Below, one piece after another: positions 1 through 9,000 of a stretch of DNA of 31,443 bases. How positions within the stretch are numbered: position 1 is the stretch's first letter; every line of letters starts with the position of its first letter. Origin of the DNA: Irineochytrium annulatum. Its lineage: Eukaryota > Chytridiomycota > Chytridiomycetes > Chytridiales > Chytridiaceae. The notes beneath the pieces were generated by a model. It had not been told where the DNA came from, made no database searches, and was given only the letters and a program-made list of their open reading frames with translations. The position numbers and the translations under genes were made by a program. The stretch lies in contig JADGJL010000213.1 in assembly GCA_027600665.1 (NCBI GenBank), positions 1 through 31,443 on the forward strand. Direction: 5' to 3'.

Positions 1-693
1 GGGTGGGTCCGGGCGTGCGTGGGCTTTCCATCGGCAGGCAATCCTCAAGGTTTGAGGTCAGGCTGTCGAGGGAGGCCATGGCGACCGGGTGGACCGGGTG
101 CGGCTGGACCATGCTGGCGGAAGATGGTGGTTGGGGTGCGGCGAAGGGACTGAATTGCTCGGTGAAGAGGAGAATGTTGCCAAGAGGGTCGAGGCAACGG
201 AGGGTCGGGGCCGAGTTGCCGCTGGTAGCGAACACTGTGAAGGATGCGGCCTTCAAGGACTCCTCCATCGACTAAAGAAGGCGTGTTCGTTAGTGACGGC
301 GTACACTTCGCGTAACGACGCGCCAAATCGCAACCCCCACCCTTCCTCCAACCCCCGCACAATAATCTTCAATGACCACACCTTGAGATCCTCTACGGAG
401 AAGCAAGCCCAGGGCCGGCCTTCCGCAATCCTGTCCGCATCCTCCCTCCTCTTCTTCGCCCACTCCCCGGCATCGAATGCATCCGTCCGATCAATCGCGA
501 TCCTGAGCGTGATGCCGCCCTCCCCCGCGTCCGGACCGGGCTGCCGCTCAGGAAACAGATGCAGCCACTTCGCGTGATCCTTGTCCTCGACCAGGCTGAA
601 GCCGAGCCGGTCGACGTAGAAGGAGACGGCCGCGTCGAGGCGCTCGTCGGTTGGGGCCGAGAGCGACAGATGGGAGATGGCGCGGACGGGCAT
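1..693 (-). CDS. VOC / glyoxalase-fold protein, 3' end cut by window edge
   Basis: Two exons on the minus strand: 693-307 (129 codons) and 271-1, joined in phase 0 over a 35-base intron (272-306, GTGTAC...TTTAG, with a CACTAAC branch-like site). Seen: an N-terminal strand with a His (SHLSLSA), the helix DAAVSFYVDRLGF, and after the splice CLDPLGNILLF. The first and last are hallmarks of the vicinal oxygen chelate fold (glyoxalase, dioxygenase, bleomycin-resistance families). Without the splice the frame stops after FFSRWRSP and the last motif is lost. An ATG 15 codons upstream (738) is possible, but the domain begins right after MPVRA at 693. The frame stays open to base 1, so at least 219 residues, longer than a single VOC domain (about 130); the extra tail is Pro/Ser rich. 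Substrate and metal use cannot be told. Confidence 0.72.
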
Positions 694-1482
694 TCCGTTC
701 CTTGTCGATGAGATCGTCGAGTGATGAACCCCCTGCAAAGATTTGACTTTGATCGAGGGCTTTTAACTGATGCTTCGCCCACCGCCCATATCCCGTTTGC
801 TTGCTTCTATCTTCGATGTCGCGCAAGATTGACGTTTGAGCTATAATGTCAATATAATACCTTAAGTTTTCCTGCTCCCGTTCTCCCTCCCACGCCTTGC
901 CTTTCCTGAATCATGCAACCTATGAGAGCGAGGAACCTAAACAGATCGTCATGCCGTGATGTTGAGCTGCTATTCTGCCATGCCAACGCGGCCGTGATGA
1001 AGGAGTGGGAGTAGTCAGAGGTTGGGGACGCAGAGGAGATTGACCCGGGCAAGCTGTGATCCTGAGGCTACTGTCGGAGAGAGCATGAGGTTTCCGAGGG
1101 GGACGACTAATCTGCTGATGGGTACGACAAAATGGCTTCTGGGAGAAACGAGGGCATTGTACGTAGCTGCAGTTTATGAACACATAATAATACAACAATA
1201 TTGGTCTTACACCATGTGGCGAACGTTCCCCAGCAAGCTCTTTTATTAGAAGGCATGTGAATGAAGGTTTTTATCGTATATCGGCTCATCGACAGTCGAA
1301 ATGTTAGCAGCTGTAGGCGAGTTTCGCATTCCACGCTGCGTTTGGCACCGCGCAGTTATCCGCCGCCACGTCGTCGTAGGATGTGTATGTGTTAGAGCTG
1401 TCGACGGCCATACTTTGTTGCGAAATGGCATGACGCAACATATTAAAATCTCTTGGGCGGGCAAAACCCAAAAGCACAAGGT
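694..1482. other. Intergenic region without a supported gene
   Basis: Lies between the start of the VOC gene and the stop of the cysteine-module gene, both on the minus strand. Only short overlapping frames with no recognisable protein pattern are present. It should hold the 3' untranslated region of the 1483-2951 gene and the promoter of the VOC gene. I see no tRNA or other RNA gene. Confidence 0.6.
1242..1247 (-). terminator. Possible polyadenylation signal of the 1483-2951 gene
   Basis: AATAAA reads on the minus strand (TTTATT on plus), about 235 bases past the stop codon at 1483. The giant gene has an AATAAA at a similar distance from its stop. A single hexamer in an AT-rich stretch is weak evidence. 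Confidence 0.3.
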
Positions 1483-2951
1483 CTACCTGTAAAAGCCGAT
1501 GCCGTCATCCGAGTCAACCGTCACGTCCCGGTTGGCGTCCACAATGGCCCTCGACGTCGAGACATACCCGTCCTCGTCTGCGGCCCCTGGTGCGGTGCCG
1601 AGGTCGTAGTACCATACCGGTTTTCCCCTATTGTCGATCAGCAAGGGGAAAGCCAACACCAAAAAAAGAATTACAAAGAACCCTCTGCCTCCACTCGTTA
1701 AACAAACTTACCCAGACCAACCGTACTGAGTATGCAAAGTGCTTGCCGTCACGTTCACACACCCGCTATCCCCATCAAACGCCGTCACCGTCGGATCCAC
1801 CACGGTCCGCGACCCAAACGGCGCGACGGGCCAGTTCCACAGCCCCACCTCCGTCCTGTTATCCCATCCGTCCAAAGCCTGTGCCGAGTCAACATCCGTC
1901 ACCACGTCCACCGCCGCCGCACCCGCGCGCCGGTAATGGTCGCTCTTCGCCCCGACGGACACCTTGTAAACGATCGCGAGGTCCGAGTACAGGTCGTGCC
2001 CCAGCCCGACGGAGAACACGGGCGCGCCCGCGCTGGTCCCGTCGTCATACACGGGCAGGACGACCACGTTCGTCGCGACCCTCCCCGTGCTCTCGTCGCA
2101 CTTGGACCTGAACCCAAAGTTCCACACGCCCGCCGCGCGGCCCTGGTAGTTGACCTCGTGAGAGACGAATGTTGCGGCCGAGGTCGTGATGTAGGACTTC
2201 CACTCGTCGTTGCAGGCGCGCCAGGCGTCCGGGGTCAGGTGGGGCGCGAGCTCGGCGGGGGGAGGAGGCTGCGGGCAGGAGGAGTTGATGAGGGCCACGG
2301 TGGCGCTGGTCGGGTTCAGCTGGCGCGGAGCGTCGCAGGAGGCGTCGGTCGGGAACACGCACTGGTTGTTGCAGCAGGCCGTGCCGGGGGCGCAGCGCAT
2401 GGGCGGAGCCCAGTAGAGCGCTTTTTGTTACGATGCTTTTTAGATGTCGCGATAGTAATCGCAAGAACGAACACCAGAAACCGGGCGAATATGGGCGGAC
2501 GGCTCACCTTCGTTGACGCAGAACTGGAAGTGGTCCATGTCAACGCACGCGATGCCCGACAATTTCCCTTTGCACACAGAGTCCGTGGCAGCAGGCAAGG
2601 TGCAGGTGCTGACTTCAGGCGCGACGCAGGCTCCACCGCAGCAGCTGGTGCCCGACGGGCATGTGTAATCGAAGGGTGCCGCCGCTGTGTGTGTTGTTTG
2701 ATGTATAAATTGGCGCAAGAACAAGGGAGGGGACGTAGGCGCTCACCCTTCCCGTAGCAGAACCTCAGCGTCGACGCGCTGCTGCACGCGATCCCGTCCG
2801 CGTTGGCCGACAGGCACACGTCGCTCGGGTCGCTCGTGGTCGTGGGAGCAGGCGCGGCGGCAGTCGTGGTCGGGGTGACGTCCGCGTCGGCCATGGCGCG
2901 GCCGACGCCGAGCGCGAGGCCCACAAGGAGGAGCTGGAGCGCGTTCGCCAT
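1483..2951 (-). CDS. Secreted two-module cysteine-rich protein with an unrecognised C-terminal domain
   Basis: Four exons: 2951-2747, 2684-2508, 2420-1712 and 1627-1483; introns of 62, 87 and 84 bases; 411 residues. Start chosen at 2951 because MANALQLLLVGLALGVGRAMA is a good signal peptide; an ATG at 3026 would put 25 residues before it. Residues about 40-150 hold two eight-cysteine modules (DVCLSANADGIAC..LRFC..CPSGTSCC; SVCKGKLSGIAC..FQFC..CAPGTACC) of the same family as the giant gene at 5994-22385. Both modules are split by a phase 1 intron just after the third cysteine, exactly as there. A Pro-rich linker (CPQPPPPAEL) leads to a roughly 240-residue domain with few cysteines that I do not recognise. 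The protein ends in DANRDVTVDSDD plus six residues, a calcium-loop-like motif. It probably acts outside the cell and may bind wall polysaccharide through the modules; the activity of the C-terminal domain is unknown. Confidence 0.75.
1504..1539 (-). other. EF-hand/dockerin-like calcium loop at the C-terminus
   Basis: The twelve codons read DANRDVTVDSDD. Positions 1, 3, 5, 9 and 12 are D, N, D, D, D and position 8 is hydrophobic, as in EF-hand and dockerin loops. The usual Gly at position 6 is Val, and only six residues follow, so there is no second helix or second loop. Calcium binding is a guess. Confidence 0.4.
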
Positions 2952-5335
2952 CGAGGTGCGCAGCAGGTTTGAGGGAGAGAGATACTCCGGCGGCCGATTC
3001 GCGGTACTGGCGGCTGTGATGGCCATTGTTTAAACGAGGGACCCCGGGTTAAGGGGATTGGCGGGTCGATGGATCGACGGGATCAACCATACGCGGGGCT
3101 GGCGACCTTTCTTCGCTGGGAACGTGGCAAGGCACCCGTGGCCAAGACGTCGCAGCGGTGTCGTGTCCATTGCGACCCCTTTCCAACCGTCGAGTTGCGA
3201 TATCCACATGATTAGAAAAGAACTGTATATCGCCGCGCAGGAGCCGCCACGATGGGCCGTCGGCCCCTTGCGAGCTGGAGGTTGATGGCAGCAGTGGTAT
3301 TTCGATGAAGGGACGAAATTTTTGGGTGGACGACAATATGAGGTGATGGCGAGTCGCGGTTCAAGCATGGAGCCCAACGAGCCTGAGATCCTCACTTGAA
3401 GGAAGCGCTCGGTCATTGTCTCGAAGGCCTTCAGGGTTGGAACATGAGGATCCATCGTCATAACGGGAAATTAGCATTCGAGTAATGGCATCATAACCCT
3501 TAGCATTCGTCATTCATCGATGACTCTCCTTCAACTTGCGTGAGCCCACGTTTCTTTTGTTCATTTGCGCCAGAAATGATCAACCGGAAAGATTTGGAGT
3601 TCCTCGTCAAGTCAGTTAATGTCAAGGGCTCATGAGAATCGCCGACTTCTGCTTACGGCTTTTTGTTGGTAACATCGTACCCTGACCTGACGCTAATCGA
3701 AGGGCTATCTTTTGCTTCCTTTGTCCTCCACTCTTGCAAGCATGAAAATGTCACCGTTTGTACAATCCGCAGCATGCTAGTTTTTCGATTACCAGATTTG
3801 AGATTATGTGTTCTAAGCCCTTTCTCTGGATGTCAGGGGATGGTCACGGTTTTGCTTGCGCTTCCATTTGTTACTTCTTTAGAGCGAGTTCGATTGGTGG
3901 AGTCGAGAAAGTTGCTTAAATGTTTTGGAGTACAATACGCTCGATAGTTGCTATGACGAAGGCATCCTTCTCATCGTTTTTAAAAAGTTTCGCGGAAAAA
4001 TAGAGGTGCGTTGCCTTTGTCTGCATATTTCTGGGGCGTGTTTTTCTCGGCATGCTGATTCATCGTCGATGAGCCATCGCTTGGGACTTTTCTTAAACAA
4101 GCAAAGAGGCAGGTCAAGTTTGAACCTCATTGGGGCTGATATTATGTACCCAATCGGCCGACTCTGCGATATTATTCTCCCTTCACTTCTCTCTGCTCTA
4201 CAATATTTACTAAATCAGGAACTTATGAAAGACGCCATACTCAGGTATTACTCATCGATCTGGAAGCAGCCGATGTTTCTTCGTCGAAGTATCTTATTTC
4301 TAAAAGTGTTTCGCCCTTGGCACTCAAAAAGCTCCAGGCTTTGGTGCGGCGTATGTGGAGTTGACGGCCTTGATTTATGTACCTACACCATGGCAAGCAT
4401 CAATTATGCAATGGTGGCGTTGGCGCTTTAGACGTCTGATGGTTAACAACGCGGCCGGCACAACGAACTCGAAGGATGTTGACAGCGTATTGCTTGCGGG
4501 AAGACTTGCAGAAAATGGAGGTTATGGAATTTGGGACGACGGGATAGCGATAATGACATGACGATTTGATGATGATTGCATTAATATGGATAAAGCACTT
4601 TTGTTGCTTCTTGTGGTATCGGGAGAGTTGACGATAAAGATTCTCGCTGGCCTGTGCGTCTACGCTGTGGGAGGGCTGATTGTATTCTAGCAAACGGCTA
4701 AGGACAATTGGAGATGGCAGTAATCAAGGAAGCGTGATTGTATGGTGAATGTATCATCATGAGGGTAAAAGTTTGTTCCACTTCATTTCGTTTGGCCCTG
4801 AGGGGTTCTGCTTTTCTTTCTTAATCGGACATCAGTAAAGTTCCGGATCAAGCACAACGCTCGAAGGACGTGCGGCGAGGCTGCGGATGTCACTTGACGA
4901 GCTGAAGTTGTGAACGTTGACTATGAAGGAAAGGAGATGCTGACACGAAACTTTAGTAGCGGTTGAATCGACATCGATGAAGGACGTTATTTTTGTTTCG
5001 GGGGATAAATCAGCGCTTCGCTGCGAACTAATTATGATCATGCACGTATTCGAGGCAGCCGAGGCTTTACTATCGCATATTTTTTATTTGAAATATTTTA
5101 TAATAATAATACAGCTGAGCAGGAAAAAAGTGCCTTACTTTTTAAGCATCGCAAAAGTCGCAAGCTTCGCGACCTCGGTTCATCCAAATTGCCTCCTGGA
5201 CAATTGTGTCTGTCACACGAGGTAGATGCTTTGGCGTGCCTCGCATTCTCGCCCCGCCCATATTTCAACTTCCGAATAGTTGCGCACCTCAGAATCCCAT
5301 CCCTCCCCCCCGATTTCCGTTCTCTCGCAGAGAAA

Positions 5336-5355
5336 AGCGAGCGAGCGAGCGAGCG
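5336..5355. repeat. GCGA tetranucleotide microsatellite
   Basis: Five tandem copies of the GCGA unit in the leader-side part of the divergent spacer, about 640 bases before the giant gene start. Confidence 0.85.
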
Positions 5356-5412
5356 GGAGCTGTTCGTTTGTAGTTGCTTGTACCTAGTGCTGTCTGTACA
5401 TCGTTGAGGAAT

Positions 5413-5885
5413 GTGAGTAGCCGTCCCCTTCTGCTTCTTGCTTTCGTCCTTCCGGGTCGGTGCGCGCGGATGAATGATGCTGGGCCCCGAGGAGGGCGGG
5501 CGGAGCGGGACTTTCGCGGGGGGCCTGGAGGAGACCGGGCGGCGCTCGGCCGACGGAGGAGGGGACGGCGGCGGGCATCCCGGGGTGTGCTGTCGCGGTC
5601 GGAGTGTGCTGCGCAGTATGCGTCCGGACCCCGGGGACCTCTCTGGACGTCGGGGCCGCGTGTTCTTCGATGCGACTGCGGAGGCTCCGACGTCGGCGAC
5701 TGCGGAGCGGGTGGAGTGCGGTCTGTGGACGACGACGGGGGCCTGGGATGCCGCGATCTCCGCTTGGCCAGCCAGCACTTTCGGACTTTGAGGACCAAAC
5801 CCCCACCTTGCGCCAACTCTCCGCTCGTCTATTCACCCTCCGTCTAACCTTACCGGTTCTCCCTCCTTCCTCTTCCTCCTTCCAG
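5413..5885 (+). other. Candidate 5' leader intron of the giant gene
   Basis: A perfect GTGAGT donor at 5413 and a long pyrimidine tract (TTCCTCTTCCTCCTTCCAG) ending in AG at 5885 could bound a 473-base intron in the untranslated leader. It would remove most of the GC-rich island. No coding frame supports or rejects this. Confidence 0.25.
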
Positions 5886-5993
5886 ACAGTCCTCTGTACA
5901 TACATATACAGAAACATTTACCCGTGGGAAAAGTTCACACGCAGCCAAATCGACGTCCACACAACACCCACTACCCGCACCACTTCCTGAGCC

Positions 5994-6077
5994 ATGAGGA
6001 AGTCTCGGACAGCGTGTCTGTTCGAGGCCACCGCGGCCGTGGCCCTTCTGCTTTCATATGCGGGGTCGGCGCGGGCC
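5994..6077 (+). other. Signal peptide of the giant protein
   Basis: Residues 1-28: basic start (MRKSRTAC), hydrophobic core (ATAAVALLLSYAG) and an Ala-x-Ala end (SARA) directly before the first module cysteine (ANCQGV). This fixes the start codon at 5994 and predicts entry into the secretory pathway. Confidence 0.85.
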
Positions 6078-9000
6078 GCTAATTGCCAGGGGGTCGCGGA
6101 TGGGACGGTGCAATGCATCAATCCGGCGAGTTTTACGGTCTGCAAGAATGGGGGTAAGTTGAGCGTGGTTTTTTTTTTTCGTTGTTAACCACTACGGGAT
6201 TTGTAACTGATATCTTACATCACAGCTATAACACTTGCGCAGACTTGCCCGACGGGTCAGAGCTGCTGTGGCGGGTCCTGCCAGGCCACGAGCGCTTGTG
6301 GGAACGTCTGTTCGGGAGCGCCGGATAGCACCGTCATTTGTACTAACACGACCGCCTTCACCATTTGTTCCAGTGGAGGTATGTAACTTGTTTTGGGTTC
6401 AAGTTGAGCAAGCTTCCGTCTTCTGATGCATTCCCCATGCTTACTTCGATTTAACAGCAACCACCCCCCCTCAATCCTGTCCCGGCACCCTGCGGTGCTG
6501 CAGCGGCTTGTGCTCGAACCCGACCGATGCTATCTGTGGCGCCAGCGCCCCCGCATATGTTGGACCTACCCTCGGATCCTCGCCCCCCCCCGCTGCGACT
6601 TCGACACCATCCCCCGTCGCATCTCCGAGCACACCCGCTCCCGCTGTCGCCGCGAATTGCACCGGCATTGCCGATGGCAAAATTGCTTGCGTCTCGGCAA
6701 CCACGTTTGGGACCTGCAAGGGTGGAGGTTTGTAGATTCTTTGATTTACTTGTGATGCCTTTCGTTTGACTATTAATATTGACTCACACTTCCGGATGCA
6801 GTTTTGGTTTCAGGTGCAGTCCAAACTTGTCAGGCGGGCCTTGTCTGTTGCACATCGGCGAATGCGTGTATTGCCGCTGGCGCGACGTGCGCCAGCGGCG
6901 TCCTCTCGAACTCGGTTGCCCTATCTCCCAGTAACGTCGTCCCTGGTGTCAGCCCCGTTGTTGCGCCTACCCTCGTCGTCACGGGATCGAATGGCCTGTG
7001 CACGGGTATCGCGAACAACAAGATTGCTTGCACGAGCCAGACTACCTTCGGTGTTTGTTCCAACGGAGGTGTGTTTTTTAATTCGCAGTTCGGCTTACCG
7101 CGTTAAAAATCCTAATCTATTGTCCGTTTTGCATTGTAGTCTTGTCGGCAGTCCAGAATTGCCCCGCCGGTCTCATTTGCTGCACCGCTCAAAACGCATG
7201 CGTCTTCCCGACTTCTCAGTGCAACAATGGCTTTGGGGCCTACATTCCGCCCGGTGTCGCTCCTACGGTCGTCTCCAGCCCCGTGCCCGTCGTCCCCGGC
7301 AACCTCTGCTCCGGCATTGCCGACGGGAAGATTGCGTGTCTGAACTCGACCTCGTTCAACATTTGCCAGGGCCAAGTCTTTGCTGGCGCCGCGGCGCAGA
7401 ACTGCCAAGCCGGCCTCGTTTGTTGCACGGCGACCGACCGTTGCGAATGGCCTGGAGTTTGCCCGACTGCGCAGCTTTCGAACAACCTATGCGCCGGTAT
7501 ATCAGACGGAAGGATTGCTTGCACGAGCGATACAACGTACAACATTTGCGCCGGTGGTGGTGAGTTGTTGCATTACACGCCCTCTATTTTCACAGTTAAT
7601 AACTTCCTCTTCTCCAGTCTTCGCTCGCGCTGCCGACACGACGTGCAACGCCGGTCTTCACTGCTGCACTTCCTTGAACGCCTGTGTCGCCGACGGCGCT
7701 TGCCCTTCGCCGTTTAATGGCCTGCCTACGGTTACCTACACGACTGTAACGGCTTCCTGCACCCCGACACCGGTTTCTACGGTCGTTGTTACTGCAACCT
7801 CGAACCCTTACCTCGGGGCTTGCTACGGAATAGCGGATGGCCACATTTCCTGCCTTTCGTCGACGACCTTCAACATCTGCTCGAACGGAGGTGTGTACTT
7901 GTTGTTGCTTCTTAAATGTTATGTGGCTGAGTTTTTGCCAGTCTTCACGAGCGCTCAGCCTCAGTCCTGCCCGGCTGGCACCGTCTGCTGCACCGCCACG
8001 AACTCTTGTGTTTACCAGGGTCAATGCCCGACTGTCACCTACACTGTCGCCAATATCTTCCCTGCCGCGACCTGTACTGCGACCGTCTACGCTCAGCAGG
8101 TTGGCGTTAAAGGACAAACTGTCGTCTACACTCCGACCGCCACCCCGTACATCAATCCTTGCTCGAGCACGCCGGATAACCAGATCTACTGCACGAGCTC
8201 AACCTCGTTTAACATATGCCTGAAAGGCACGCCCGTCCAGGCCGCATCTCAGAATTGTCCCGTCGGCTTGGTATGCTGTGCTCAAACGAACCGTTGTGAC
8301 TGGCCTGGATCCTGTGGTGTGGTCCAGACCAACTCTTGTAGCGGGATTCCGGACGGCCACATTTCTTGCACGTCGCAAAACACGTTCAACATCTGTCTTC
8401 AAGGAGGTTTGTATTCACCACTACTCTCTTTTTTTACCGCGTGCTAACTCTGGTGTAGTTTTTGCCCAGGCTGTGAACCAGGTCTGCAACCCCGGCCTGG
8501 TGTGCTGTACTGCTTTGAACCAATGTGTCTACCCTGGACAATGCCCGACTGGCAATTTCGTGGCCGCGGCTCCGGTAGTGCCGACTATCACGCAGGCCGT
8601 GTACTACTACACTCCGTCCCCAGTCGTCACTACCTTGCCGCCTTACCCATCGTCTTGCGTCGGTGTGACCGACAACCACCTATCTTGCGCGTCCTCGACG
8701 ACCTTCCAGTACTGTTTGGGTGGCCTGTACGTTTCGAGCAACCTCCTTTCCTGTCCGACCGGCCTCGTCTGCTGTGGTGCTACGAACGCCTGTGTCTATC
8801 CCGGTACATGCCCTGCGGTTACTTACACGTATACGCCTGCCATCAACGCAGCACCCACGCCGGTCCTTATGCCAACCAACATCCCCGTCGCCCTCGCCGC
8901 TGTGACTTTTGCGCCGAACGCCTACACGAGCTTGTGCTCTGGTGTGCCTAACGGTAACATTGCTTGTTTATCATCGACCACGTTCAACACGTGCGCGAAC

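Larger units (their letters stand above)
2952..5993. other. 3 kb divergent intergenic region between two module genes
   Basis: No convincing gene on either strand. Bases 2952-3460 have mixed composition; 3461-5280 are AT-rich with only unrecognisable frames; 5440-5780 are strongly GC-rich; 5830-5990 are pyrimidine-rich and run into the giant gene. The region must contain the promoters of both divergent genes (starts at 2951 and 5994). It is much longer than the other spacers here (169-789 bases), so long leaders, dispersed control elements or an unrecognised RNA are possible. Confidence 0.6.

Noticed and set aside
1685..1711. Very short 27-base intron (donor 1711, acceptor 1685) in the last junction of the 1483-2951 gene
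   Set aside because: It would keep the frame and add a hydrophobic stretch, but 27 bases is too short for splicing. The 84-base version has a proper pyrimidine tract and branch-like site.
1732..2757. Open plus-strand frame of 341 codons
   Set aside because: It lies antisense to the 1483-2951 gene, is rich in Arg/Gly/Ala as expected for the complement of GC-rich codons, and shows no domain.
3925..4431. Open plus-strand frame of 168 codons
   Set aside because: It has no recognisable family, lies in AT-rich spacer DNA, and has no sign of exons around it. It could be a lineage-specific gene but nothing supports it.
5098..5847. Overlapping frames of 105-226 codons on both strands in the GC-rich island
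   Set aside because: They are explained by low stop density in GC-rich DNA; the products are Arg/Pro/Gly-rich with no motif, and several frames are open at once.
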